Assembly (NCBI GenBank): GCA_902786245.1
Contig: CADABS010000002.1
Coordinates: 1-64,000, forward strand
Direction of reading: 5' to 3'
DNA length: 64,000 bases
Source of the DNA: an uncultured Erysipelotrichaceae bacterium
GTDB taxonomy: Bacteria > Bacillota_I > Bacilli_A > Erysipelotrichales > Erysipelotrichaceae
In this document: one piece after another, positions 44,012-52,305 of the stretch
Layout: each line of letters begins with the position of its first letter
Numbering within the stretch: position 1 is the first letter of the stretch
Made by a program: the position numbers and the translations under genes
The notes under the pieces: model-generated
Seen by the model: the letters and a program-made list of their open reading frames with translations, nothing else
What the model was told of the DNA's origin: nothing
Databases searched by the model: none

Positions 44012-45328
44012 ATGCCTGAAGTAAGTATCATTGTTCCTGTTTATAATGCCGAAAAGGCCATCGGGAGATGTGTCGACAGTATCCTGCACCAGGAGTATAC
44101 GGATATCGAAGTCATTCTGATCGATGACGGATCCAGAGACGGCAGCCCGGCCCTGCTGGATGCCATGGCGGAAAAAGACAGCCGGGTCAGAGTCATCCAT
44201 CAGGAGAATGCGGGGGTTTCCGCAGCCCGCAACCATGCCCTTGATATCGCGCAGGGTACCTATATCCAGTTCCTCGATGCGGACGACTGGATTCCGGAAG
44301 ATTCCACCAAGCTTCTGGTCCGGACGATGCAGGAAAAAGAATGCGACCTGACCGTTGCCTCGTTCTACCGGGTGGTCGGCGATCTGCTTTCCGTCAAGTC
44401 CAGTATCAGCACCGAGAAGGTACTGACCCTGCGGCAGTATGCCGATCTGATGATGGAAGCACCGTCGGACTACTATTTCGGCGTTCTCTGGAACAAGCTC
44501 TACAAACGGCAGATCATCGAAGAGAATCATATCCGCATGGATGAATCTCTGAGTTTCTGCGAAGATTTCGTATTCAATCTGGAATATCTGCTTCATGTCG
44601 CAACCATCGCACCGCTGCAGGCACCGGTCTATTATTACGTCCGTACCGAAGGATCGCTGGTTGCCAAGAATCTGACCCTGTCCAGGATCGTGCAGATGAA
44701 GACCGGTGTATTCCAGTATTACAACGATTTCTACAAGAATATTCTCGACGAAGAGACATACCGGGCCCAGCGTCTGAATATCGCCAGGTTCCTGATCGAT
44801 GCGGCCCGAGATGACATGACCGTGCCGATCATGCCGGGGACGATGAAGGTCGGCGAAGAAACGGTCCGGGTTCCTTATCATGCCCGTGAGGACAGCGTCC
44901 AGACGGCGCTGTATTATATGAGCCGCATGTATGAACGCTATCTCCATACGCTGGCGATGCGCTATGATCTGACCCTGAAGGATATCCGGGTCTTTGATGC
45001 GGTGCGCAAGGCAGTGCAGCCATGCGGTCAGAACGAAGCTGCTGATTTCACCGGCTTTACCCCGATCAGCGTACTGGCATCGATGGAGAAACTGCATGCC
45101 AGAGGCTATCTCGATCTGCAGGTGGATGCCGGCACGATGCATGCCTCGGTCACGGAAAAAGGAAATGCATTCTGCAGTGAGCTGGATACCGTGCAGATGG
45201 ATCTGATGAATGCCTGCTTTGAAGTCATCTCCAAAGAAGAGAAATACGAATGGCTGCGTCTGACCCATGCGGTCAGTGCCGGCCTGCGGAAGAAACTGGT
45301 GAAGGATGAAGCAGATGGACAGGAATGA
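44012..45328 (+). CDS. GT2 glycosyltransferase with C-terminal winged-helix domain, 438 aa
   Basis: Residues 1-215 form a GT-A family 2 transferase: VSIIVPVYNAEKAIGRC, LIDDGSRDGS, VSAARNHALD, and the metal/sugar motif FLDADDW. After a linker of about 100 residues, residues 318-425 look like a MarR-type winged helix: YDLTLKDIRVFDAVRK, FTGFTPISVLASMEKLHARG (helix-turn-helix) and HASVTEKGNAF (wing). Such a combination is rare. It may act as a DNA- or protein-binding module tying glycan synthesis to regulation, or be a repurposed fold. A TATACT -10 lies about 30 bases upstream and GGAGG precedes the ATG. The end overlaps the GH3 gene by 14 bases. Confidence 0.83.
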   Translation: MPEVSIIVPVYNAEKAIGRCVDSILHQEYTDIEVILIDDGSRDGSPALLDAMAEKDSRVRVIHQENAGVSAARNHALDIAQGTYIQFLDADDWIPEDSTKLLVRTMQEKECDLTVASFYRVVGDLLSVKSSISTEKVLTLRQYADLMMEAPSDYYFGVLWNKLYKRQIIEENHIRMDESLSFCEDFVFNLEYLLHVATIAPLQAPVYYYVRTEGSLVAKNLTLSRIVQMKTGVFQYYNDFYKNILDEETYRAQRLNIARFLIDAARDDMTVPIMPGTMKVGEETVRVPYHAREDSVQTALYYMSRMYERYLHTLAMRYDLTLKDIRVFDAVRKAVQPCGQNEAADFTGFTPISVLASMEKLHARGYLDLQVDAGTMHASVTEKGNAFCSELDTVQMDLMNACFEVISKEEKYEWLRLTHAVSAGLRKKLVKDEADGQE

Positions 45329-47600
45329 ATTCAGAAAAACAGCATCGTCATTTGCCGGCCTGAACAAATGGCAGATCGCTTCCGATGATGACGGGATCCT
45401 GACGACGGCAGACGGTCCCCATGGTCTGCGTGTCGAAGAGTCCGATACACTCGGTTTCCCCGTATCCAGAAAGGCAGTCGCCTATCCGGCTGCCTGTGCA
45501 AGTGCCTGCAGTTTTGATAAAGAACTGCTGCAGGAGACGGGGGAGAGCCTGGCCAGAGACTGCATCGAAGCAGGGGTAGGGATGCTGCTGGGACCCGGCG
45601 TCAATCATAAAAGAGATCCGCTGTGCGGAAGAAACTTTGAATATTTCTCCGAGGACCCGGTCCTCTCCGGCGAACTGGCCGCAGCCTATATCAAGGGTCT
45701 GCAGAAAAACGGCGTGTCCGCCTGTATCAAGCACTTTGCCGGCAACAACCGCGAATATCTGCGCAATACCTATGACAGCGTCATCGATGAGCGGACGCTG
45801 CGGGAAATCTATCTCCGTCAGTTTGAGATTGCCGTCAAGAAAAGCCATCCCTGGGCCATCATGACCGCGTACAACCGGCTCAACGGCAACTACTGCGCGG
45901 AAAACAGAGAACTGATGGATACCGCAAGAAGCTGGGGATTTGACGGTGCATTCATCTCCGACTGGGGCGGTGTCAGCGATCCGGTCGCTTCGGTGCGCAG
46001 CGGTCTGAATGTTATGATGCCCGGCGGCAATACCGGTATTGAAGAACGGGTTGAGAAGGCCTATGAAAAAGGCCTGGTTACCGAGGCGCGCATCAATGAG
46101 GAAAGCACCTGTATGCGTCAGCTGATCGCCCGTACATCGGCTCCCCTCAAAAAGACGGAATATGATCTTTCCTTCCAGCATGACATCGCGCTGAAAGCTG
46201 CCTGTGAAAGCATTGTTCTGGCAAAGAATGACGGAATTCTGCCGCTCCGTGAAAACGAAACAGTCGCTCTGATCGGCACCAATGCCAAAACTCCGTACAG
46301 CCAGGGTCTTGGCTCCAGCCGGGTCAATGCGCATTATGAACATACTTTGTTCGACTGTCTGCGCAGCCGTCATACTTCGTTCTACTATGCCGATGAAAAC
46401 GACGGTGCCTATGCCTGTGCCATTGCCGCAAAGGCGGATAAGGTGATCTTCATCACCGGACAGAAAGAAAAGGAATCCGAGACGTATGACAGGCGGGATA
46501 TGAAACTCGATGCGCAGGTCAATGCACTGATTTCCCGGCTCAGCACCATCAATCCGGATATGATCGTAATCGTACAGTCGGGCAGTCCGGTGGAAATGCC
46601 CTGGCTTGATCAGGTGAAGGCAGTGCTTCTGCCGTATCTTTCCGGCAGTATGGGTGCCCGGGCCCTCGATATGATCCTGTATGGAGATGTCTGTCCGTCC
46701 GGCCGTCTGGCCGAGACATGGCCGCTGCGCTATGAAGATACGCCGCTGTTCACCCAGGACCGCCAGGCTCCGGTCATTCCCTATACGGAAATGCTGTGCA
46801 CCGGCTACCGCTGGTATGATACGCTGGATATTCCTGCCGCATTCCCGTTCGGACACGGCCTGTCCTATACATCGTTTGAATGGTCGGATCTGAAATGCAC
46901 AGTGACAGACAGCGGCATCGATGTTTCCCTGAAGGTAAAGAATACCGGTTCCTGCCGGGGACGCGATGTTGTGCAGATCTATGTCTCCATGCCGCAAAGC
47001 CGTATCTTCCGGCCGAAGAAAGAACTGAAGGATTTCGGCAGTATTGAACTGGAACCGGGAGAAGAAGACCGTCTTCATTTCCTGCTGGATCATGACCGTC
47101 TTTCGTTCTTTGATACGCAAAGACATGCCTGGACGCTGGAAGAAGGCGATCTGACAGTCATGGCCGGCGCATCGGTATGCGACATCCGCCTGCAGGAAAC
47201 CGTGCATGTGACAGGGGAAAAGGAAGTCTTTTCTTCGGTATACAGACCGGATCAGGAAACACTGCATGATCTGCATCTGTTTGAGAAGGCATACGGAAAA
47301 CAGGTGCCGGCACAGATGAAGCAGGGCATGTTCGATGCGGACAGCGTCCTCATGGATTTTGCCCATACCGCATCCGGACGGCTGGCCATGAAAATGATCG
47401 ATTATATCTTTGACCATACCGATATTGTCGAAGGAATCGACAGAGAAGTGATCTATACGACACCGATCCGGCAGATGGTCATGGTATCCGACCGGCTGAC
47501 ATGGGACACGGTCGACGGCATCACGGATATACTCAACGGCAGAGTCTTTGCGGGCATCCGGAAGGTTCTGGCAGATATCCACAGAAACAGAAAACGGTGA
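45315..47600 (+). CDS. Glycoside hydrolase family 3 (beta-glucosidase-like), 761 aa
   Basis: Hydrolyses beta-linked sugars from oligosaccharide or glycoside ends. Domain order: GH3 N-terminal barrel with TTADGPHGLR, CIKHFAGNN and the nucleophile in FISDWGGVSDP (Asp216), the alpha/beta sandwich domain (about 300-520), a fibronectin-like domain (about 545-630) with DVVQIYVSMP, and a 130-residue C-terminal extension. No signal peptide is present, so it should act in the cytoplasm on imported sugars. ATG 45315 is preferred over ATG 45306 because GAAGGA is 8 bases upstream. It overlaps the GT2 gene, so both are in one transcript. Confidence 0.9.
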   Translation: MDRNEFRKTASSFAGLNKWQIASDDDGILTTADGPHGLRVEESDTLGFPVSRKAVAYPAACASACSFDKELLQETGESLARDCIEAGVGMLLGPGVNHKRDPLCGRNFEYFSEDPVLSGELAAAYIKGLQKNGVSACIKHFAGNNREYLRNTYDSVIDERTLREIYLRQFEIAVKKSHPWAIMTAYNRLNGNYCAENRELMDTARSWGFDGAFISDWGGVSDPVASVRSGLNVMMPGGNTGIEERVEKAYEKGLVTEARINEESTCMRQLIARTSAPLKKTEYDLSFQHDIALKAACESIVLAKNDGILPLRENETVALIGTNAKTPYSQGLGSSRVNAHYEHTLFDCLRSRHTSFYYADENDGAYACAIAAKADKVIFITGQKEKESETYDRRDMKLDAQVNALISRLSTINPDMIVIVQSGSPVEMPWLDQVKAVLLPYLSGSMGARALDMILYGDVCPSGRLAETWPLRYEDTPLFTQDRQAPVIPYTEMLCTGYRWYDTLDIPAAFPFGHGLSYTSFEWSDLKCTVTDSGIDVSLKVKNTGSCRGRDVVQIYVSMPQSRIFRPKKELKDFGSIELEPGEEDRLHFLLDHDRLSFFDTQRHAWTLEEGDLTVMAGASVCDIRLQETVHVTGEKEVFSSVYRPDQETLHDLHLFEKAYGKQVPAQMKQGMFDADSVLMDFAHTASGRLAMKMIDYIFDHTDIVEGIDREVIYTTPIRQMVMVSDRLTWDTVDGITDILNGRVFAGIRKVLADIHRNRKR

Positions 47601-47607
47601 ATGCATG

Positions 47608-47635
47608 AAAAAAGAAGATCGTCTGATCTTCTTTT
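47608..47635. terminator. Bidirectional terminator between GH3 and Nudix genes
   Basis: AAAAGAAGATC and GATCTTCTTTT flank GTCT. A- and T-tracts on the two sides serve the convergent genes. Confidence 0.88.
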
Positions 47636-47640
47636 GTGTA

Positions 47641-48147
47641 TCAGAATGACTGATAGATCCTTGACTTCAGGCGTACCTGATAGCCTTTCATCCGGCAGTA
47701 TTCCTCAAGGATATCGCGGTGTACGGCAACGATGTCATAGCGGTAGAGCTCTTCGATCGGTACCCAGCACAGTTCAATGCTTTCATCGCCGCAGACGGTT
47801 TCCGGGGCGGTGAACAGATCGACATAGTATCCCATGGAAACGATCCGGTAGATATTGCCTTCGACAAAGGACACGATACGGGTCGGATCATCGAACATGC
47901 GCAGATCGCGCAGCTGTGCTTCGCTGACATGAATGCCGGTTTCGTCGAATGTCTTGCGGGCGGCGCACTGACGGAAGGTTTCATCCGCATGGATATCGCC
48001 GGAGACGATTCCCCACATGAAGTTGTCCTGCCGGTGTTCCAGAAGGACCTTATGATCCGCAGAGATGACGACACCGACGCCGAAGCGCGGCTTGCGGTTG
48101 GGCTCCGGTGCCAGAGAATCGTGGAGATAGTACAGAGCGGTTGCCAT
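47641..48147 (-). CDS. Nudix-fold hydrolase with altered Nudix box, 168 aa
   Basis: The protein has the Nudix fold with RFGVGVVISADHKVLLEHR and a Nudix box starting at GDIHADE. The central REUxEE core reads RKTFDE: the first catalytic Glu is Lys and one of the metal-binding Glu is Asp. Activity toward nucleoside diphosphate derivatives may therefore be weak, or the substrate may differ. It is encoded 2 bases after the HIT-family gene, so the two are one operon, and both belong to nucleotide-housekeeping families. A terminator follows at 47635. Confidence 0.82.
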   Translation of the reverse strand: MATALYYLHDSLAPEPNRKPRFGVGVVISADHKVLLEHRQDNFMWGIVSGDIHADETFRQCAARKTFDETGIHVSEAQLRDLRMFDDPTRIVSFVEGNIYRIVSMGYYVDLFTAPETVCGDESIELCWVPIEELYRYDIVAVHRDILEEYCRMKGYQVRLKSRIYQSF

Positions 48148-48149
48148 GC

Positions 48150-48545
48150 TCAGCCTCTGACCAGTGCCAGGACAGCGTCCAGATCCTGTTCCTCAGAAGG
48201 GTTGAAGGCAATCGTGATACTGTCATTTTCCGTATAGCGGGGAATGATATGGAAGTGCAGATGATCCACGGTCTGACCGGCAGTCTCACCGCAGTTGTTC
48301 AGTACATTGGCACCGGCTGCTCCGGTGTTTTCAACGATCTGCTTTGTCAGTCTGCGGACAGCTTCCGTGCACTGTGATACTGTTTCCGCATCTGCTTCGA
48401 TGATATTGCGGCAGTGCTTCTTCGGCATGACGAGCGTATGGCCTTTGGTTACCTGGGAGATATCGAGAATGGCGAGGACATTTTCATCCTCATATATCTT
48501 TTTGGACGGGATCTTTCCGTCAATAATGTCACAGAAAATACACAT
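48150..48545 (-). CDS. HIT-family (Hint-like) nucleotide hydrolase, 131 aa
   Basis: A small histidine-triad protein that removes groups linked to AMP, for example from adenosine phosphoramidates. Visible are the zinc-type pair MCIFCDIID, IYEDENVLAILDIS, GHTLVMPKKH, and the triad VDHLHFHIIPRY. GGAGG lies before ATG 48545; the frame is open 12 codons further upstream but has no better start. Its promoter is a TGG-TATAAT extended -10. Confidence 0.92.
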   Translation of the reverse strand: MCIFCDIIDGKIPSKKIYEDENVLAILDISQVTKGHTLVMPKKHCRNIIEADAETVSQCTEAVRRLTKQIVENTGAAGANVLNNCGETAGQTVDHLHFHIIPRYTENDSITIAFNPSEEQDLDAVLALVRG

Positions 48546-48567
48546 ATTGGTTAATCCTCCGAGAACG

Positions 48568-48576
48568 ATTATACCA
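48568..48576 (-). promoter_or_regulatory. Extended -10 promoter of the HIT-Nudix operon
   Basis: On the minus strand TGG-TATAAT lies 22 bases before the HIT ATG, immediately after the terminator of the upstream foldase gene. Confidence 0.65.
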
Positions 48577-48583
48577 CGCATAT

Positions 48584-48610
48584 GAAAAAAAGCAGACCTT
48601 GCGTCTGCTC
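48584..48610 (-). terminator. Terminator of the foldase operon
   Basis: On the minus strand AGCAGAC and GTCTGCT flank GCAAG, followed by a run of T, just after the stop codon at 48611-48613. Confidence 0.88.
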
Positions 48611-49510
48611 TTACTGCTCTGCTGCAGCGGTGTCCGTATCCGTCTGATCCTGGACCAGATTGGAAGGATAATCAGCGGCTACCGCATCATACAGCGTTTT
48701 GTCATAGATGTGGAAATCGTATTTCTTGAACCAGTAGGCGGTTGCGTCATTCTGTACCTGGGTAATGGATTCCAGGGTGGTAGCGACTTCGTCTTTGAAC
48801 TTGGCCGGATCATTTTCATCGATATGCATGACGACATAGGAAGCGCCGTCGCTGGCCGGAACCATCGTCCATCCGTCATCCGGCGAACCGCTGTTGAGAA
48901 CTGTGCGGACTGCCGAGTCGACAGAACTGGATTCGATCGTATAGACCTGGGATTTGCCGGTGCTTGTGGAATTGTTTTCCTTGGCGGCTGTTTCCGGATC
49001 CTTGGAACCGTCCTTCAGTGCGCTCAGTGCCTTGTTCGCATCATCCTGGCTTGTGAAAGAAAGCAGGGTGGCTTTGACCGGTGAATACAGGACCGAAACG
49101 ATATCAAAGTTTTCATCGATATATTTAGAAGTCAGCTCAGCTGCCTGCAGACTCGGAATCAGATAGTCATCTCTGTATTCGTCTTCCGTCATGCCGATCA
49201 GTTCAAGGTGCTTGGCAAATGTATCGCCGTAGTATTCTTTGTAGTTGTTCAGCGTTGTCTGGGCGGATTCTTTCATTTCATCCGTCACATCGATTTCCAA
49301 TCTGGCAATCAGCCGGCTGGCATCGTTGATTGCGGCAGCGGCACCGTTCATGCGGTTCATCATGCTGTAGACATCGCCTTTGGTTACGGATTTGTTTCCG
49401 ACAGTCATCAGGACTTCGGAACTGTCAGGCAGCTTCGCCTGGGCATCTTTACAGCCGGTCAGTACCGAGAGGGCAAGCAGAGATGCAAGTGCAATATTCG
49501 TCTTTTTCAT
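48611..49510 (-). CDS. PrsA-like foldase lipoprotein, 299 aa
   Basis: An extracytoplasmic lipoprotein. The signal peptide MKKTNIALASLLALSVLTGC has a lipobox LTGC and +1 Cys20. The body has a SurA/PrsA-like N-terminal helical part (ITDEMKESAQ-type helices, EDEYRDDYLIPSLQAAELT) and a parvulin-like region with ATLLSFTSQDDANKALSAL. The parvulin core is divergent, so the isomerase function may be lost and chaperone activity kept. It follows another foldase by 14 bases, so the two are one operon that probably helps exported proteins fold. Confidence 0.82.
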   Translation of the reverse strand: MKKTNIALASLLALSVLTGCKDAQAKLPDSSEVLMTVGNKSVTKGDVYSMMNRMNGAAAAINDASRLIARLEIDVTDEMKESAQTTLNNYKEYYGDTFAKHLELIGMTEDEYRDDYLIPSLQAAELTSKYIDENFDIVSVLYSPVKATLLSFTSQDDANKALSALKDGSKDPETAAKENNSTSTGKSQVYTIESSSVDSAVRTVLNSGSPDDGWTMVPASDGASYVVMHIDENDPAKFKDEVATTLESITQVQNDATAYWFKKYDFHIYDKTLYDAVAADYPSNLVQDQTDTDTAAAEQ

Positions 49511-49524
49511 GTCCTGCTTCCTCC

Positions 49525-50493
49525 TCAGTCCTCAGTGACGCCGAGGCTGTCTTTGATGGTATTCTCAAGCGTTTCGTCGCCCTTGAAGTCCATGCCGAGT
49601 TCTTCAGCCTTGGCCCAGATTGCTCTGTTTGTCAGCGTTGTGTCATAGTAGCTGACCAGATCCATGTACGGATCGGATTCCGTGTTTTCCGCTTCCAGTG
49701 TTTCCGGTGTTGCGGCTGTGCACATGATCCGGAAATAGCCGAAGTTGTCCGAACGCACCCAGTCGGAGACAGCGCCTTCGTTCAGGGCCAGGGCTGCTTC
49801 CAGGAATGCGGAATCCAGAGAAGAAGTATTCTTGTCGATAATGCCTAGCACGCCGCCGGTTGAAGCGGTGGAAGTGTCTTCGCTGTAGGCGATCGCCGCA
49901 TCGGCGAAGGTGCCTGTCTTCAGCGCGTCATCGACTGCCTGCATGCGTTTCTTTTCGTCTTCCGTCGGCTCAGCGGTGATTTTATCCGGATTCTCATACT
50001 GGATCAGGATATAGGAGATGCCGCGGATCTTGAGATCATCGAAGTTCGCCTTGGCGTAGTCTGCGCTGAGCTCATTGATCTTCAGCATCGTCAGCAGATA
50101 GCTTTCCAGATCATCGTAGCCGGTATCTGCCAGAGCGGTATTGAGATATGTCTGCCAGGAACTTCCGTAGTTGTTCTGGAAGTTGGCAATGATGGAATCC
50201 GCCTGCGCAGATGCGTTTTCCTTCAGGGTATCGGTCGTTTCAACGCCGCCGTCCGCAACTGCCTTTTCAAACAGTGAGATCAGTGTGTTGGAACCGTTAT
50301 TTCTGTACAGTTCATCATAGAATTCAGAAGCGGTGACATCTTCGCCGCTGACCGCGTAGACGACATCCTCTCCGTTGACGGTTTTGCCTTTCAGTTTGCC
50401 TTTGTTCGTATCGTATATGTAATAGATACTGATCCCCGCAAAGACCAGTACAACCAGCATAACGAACCAGTTCTTTTTCAAGAGATTGCTCAT
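49525..50493 (-). CDS. Membrane-anchored PpiC-type peptidyl-prolyl isomerase (PrsA-like), 322 aa
   Basis: An N-terminal membrane helix (about residues 9-26, no lipobox cysteine) anchors the protein outside the cell membrane. Residues 45-140 form the chaperone-like helical part. The region 150-260 resembles a parvulin rotamase: GISYILIQYENPD, AAIAYSEDTSTASTGGVLG and AFLEAALALNEGAVSDWVRS. It assists folding of secreted proteins together with the next gene. AGGAGG precedes the ATG, and a good TTGCAT-17-TATAAT promoter lies upstream. Confidence 0.85.
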   Translation of the reverse strand: MSNLLKKNWFVMLVVLVFAGISIYYIYDTNKGKLKGKTVNGEDVVYAVSGEDVTASEFYDELYRNNGSNTLISLFEKAVADGGVETTDTLKENASAQADSIIANFQNNYGSSWQTYLNTALADTGYDDLESYLLTMLKINELSADYAKANFDDLKIRGISYILIQYENPDKITAEPTEDEKKRMQAVDDALKTGTFADAAIAYSEDTSTASTGGVLGIIDKNTSSLDSAFLEAALALNEGAVSDWVRSDNFGYFRIMCTAATPETLEAENTESDPYMDLVSYYDTTLTNRAIWAKAEELGMDFKGDETLENTIKDSLGVTED

Positions 50494-50526
50494 ATAGCCT
50501 CCTTATTTAAAAAAAAGCGCCATCTC

Positions 50527-50555
50527 ATTATAGGATAACAGCGTAACAAATGCAA
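50527..50555 (-). promoter_or_regulatory. Promoter of the foldase operon
   Basis: On the minus strand TTGCAT (50555-50550), a 17-base spacer and TATAAT (50532-50527), 34 bases before the ATG at 50493. Confidence 0.75.
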
Positions 50556-50606
50556 TTTATCGATTCTGAATTGTATGTGAACAGGGAAATATGGCTTATA
50601 ATTGTA

Positions 50607-50639
50607 TTTCAACACGAAAACCGTGAATGATGTTATAAT
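50607..50639 (+). promoter_or_regulatory. suf operon promoter region with inverted repeat
   Basis: TGT-TATAAT (extended -10, 50631-50639) lies 33 bases before sufC. Upstream, CACG-AAAAC-CGTG forms an inverted repeat that would overlap the -35 position, as expected for a repressor site. A second TATAAT is at 50597-50602. Confidence 0.5.
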
Positions 50640-50671
50640 CCATTGCGGTTATATATAAGCAAAGGTGACAG

Positions 50672-51511
50672 ATGATGAAAACACTTGAAATCAAAGACCT
50701 CCATGTCAGCGTGGAAGGCAAGGAAATACTGAAGGGACTGGATCTGACAGTCAATGAGAATGAAGTGCATGCCCTGATGGGTCCCAACGGCAACGGCAAG
50801 TCGACCCTGCTGGCCGCAATCATGGGCAATCCGAAATACACCGTCACACAAGGCTCGATCATGTATGACGGAAAGGACCTGCTGGCGATGCCGGTCAATG
50901 AGCGCAGTGTTGCCGGACTGTTTCTGGCAATGCAGTATCCCCAGGAGATCCCGGGCGTAACCAACAGCGACTTCCTGCGGGCGGCGATGAATGTCCGCCG
51001 GGAATCGCCGGTGCCGCTGTTTACATTCATCAAGGCGATGGAAAAGACGATCAATGATCTGCAGATGAAAGAAGATCTTGCCCACCGCTTCCTGAATGAA
51101 GGATTCTCCGGCGGTGAAAAGAAGAGAAATGAAATCGTGCAGATGGAACTGCTGAAGCCGTCTCTTTCGATGCTCGATGAGATCGACAGCGGTCTGGATG
51201 TCGATGCCATCCGCATTGTCGCGGATGCCCTGAACAATCTGCGTTCCGAAACAGGCATGTCGATGATCGTCGTATCGCACTATGAGCGTTTCCTCGAGCT
51301 CATCAAGCCTGCATTCACGCATGTTCTGGTCGACGGAAAGATCGTCATGAGCGGTGGTCCGGACCTGGCCCAGAAGATCGACAGCGAAGGCTATGACTGG
51401 ATCTATAAAGAACTGGATATTGTACCGGCAGCGGAAGCACAGGCTCCCCGGAAGGTGACTTCCATCGGTACATGCGCCGTCCGTGAAAGCGTCAGAGGAG
51501 CTTCGAAATGA
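50672..51511 (+). CDS. sufC: Fe-S cluster assembly ATPase SufC, 279 aa
   Basis: The ABC-type ATPase of the SUF scaffold complex. Walker A is GPNGNGKST, the modified signature GFSGGEKKRNE, and Walker B LSMLDEIDSGLD, all typical of SufC. It is about 25 residues longer than usual because of a C-terminal tail after YDWIYKEL that includes EAQAPRKVTSIGTC. It leads the sufCDSUB operon, overlapping sufD by 4 bases. AAAGG precedes ATG 50672 (or 50675). Confidence 0.95.
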   Translation: MMKTLEIKDLHVSVEGKEILKGLDLTVNENEVHALMGPNGNGKSTLLAAIMGNPKYTVTQGSIMYDGKDLLAMPVNERSVAGLFLAMQYPQEIPGVTNSDFLRAAMNVRRESPVPLFTFIKAMEKTINDLQMKEDLAHRFLNEGFSGGEKKRNEIVQMELLKPSLSMLDEIDSGLDVDAIRIVADALNNLRSETGMSMIVVSHYERFLELIKPAFTHVLVDGKIVMSGGPDLAQKIDSEGYDWIYKELDIVPAAEAQAPRKVTSIGTCAVRESVRGASK

Positions 51512-52305
51512 TACCGGTCCGCACAGATACGGATATCTTTCTGCCGGAAGGATACAGCGAGTATCAGATCGATACGGACAGAGAGATCGAACTGACGCTG
51601 CGGGGCAGGGGAAACTGCGACGCATATATTGAAATCCGGAAGGCGTCGAAACTGAGGATCCGCACCTTTACAGAGGAAGATGCACATATCAGCATTCTGC
51701 TCTGGAATGTATGCGGGACGGAAATCGTTACAGATGAAAGCCATGCGGTGGACCGCAACGGCGATCTGACACTTGCCTACGGCGAGTGCAATAAAGCATC
51801 CACGAAGCGCGATGCATATGTGGTGCTGCGCAAAGAAGGCGCCCATGCCCTGGTTTCCAGCGCTTCGCTTGTTTCTGACCATAAGAACATGCATCTGCAG
51901 GTCGTCAATGAAGCGCCGCATACGCTCGGCGAGATCAGAAACTTCGCCGTTGTCCTGAAGACAGGCGTTCTGATGATTGATGCCATCGGCAAGATCGTCA
52001 AAGGCGCATACGGTTCACAGAGCCATCAGACCAGCCGGGCCCTGAGTTTTGAAGACGGACAGAGATCGACGATCCTGCCGGAGCTGCTGATCGATGAAAA
52101 CGATGTGCAGGCAAGCCACGCCATGTCGATCGGCAGGATGGATGAAGACCAGCTGTACTATATGATGTCCCGCGGTCTTTCCATCGAACAGTGCACGACA
52201 CTGGTATCCACCGGATACCTGATGCCGGTCACCGAAGTCATTGCCAATGAAGAACTGAAGGAGAAACTCCGTCAGGAACTGGAAAGGAAAATATCAGAAT
52301 TATGA
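51508..52305 (+). CDS. sufD: Fe-S cluster assembly protein SufD (short form), 265 aa
   Basis: The SUF_FeS_sp/UPF0051 beta-helix protein that with SufB and SufC forms the Fe-S scaffold. The core and end are clear: SGSQSHQTSRALSFEDGQ-like segment (residues about 165-190), LLIDENDVQASHAMSIGRMDEDQLYYMMSRGLS. At 265 aa it is much shorter than the usual 400-440 aa and lacks most of the N-terminal helical domain. No frameshift is visible, so the short form seems genuine. ATGA overlaps with sufC and sufS. Confidence 0.88.
   Translation: MIPVRTDTDIFLPEGYSEYQIDTDREIELTLRGRGNCDAYIEIRKASKLRIRTFTEEDAHISILLWNVCGTEIVTDESHAVDRNGDLTLAYGECNKASTKRDAYVVLRKEGAHALVSSASLVSDHKNMHLQVVNEAPHTLGEIRNFAVVLKTGVLMIDAIGKIVKGAYGSQSHQTSRALSFEDGQRSTILPELLIDENDVQASHAMSIGRMDEDQLYYMMSRGLSIEQCTTLVSTGYLMPVTEVIANEELKEKLRQELERKISEL

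Noticed and set aside
45348-47606. Minus-strand open frame of about 750 codons opposite the GH3 gene
   Set aside because: Shadow of the GH3 coding frame; no domain, no ribosome binding site, and the GH3 catalytic motifs are on the + strand.
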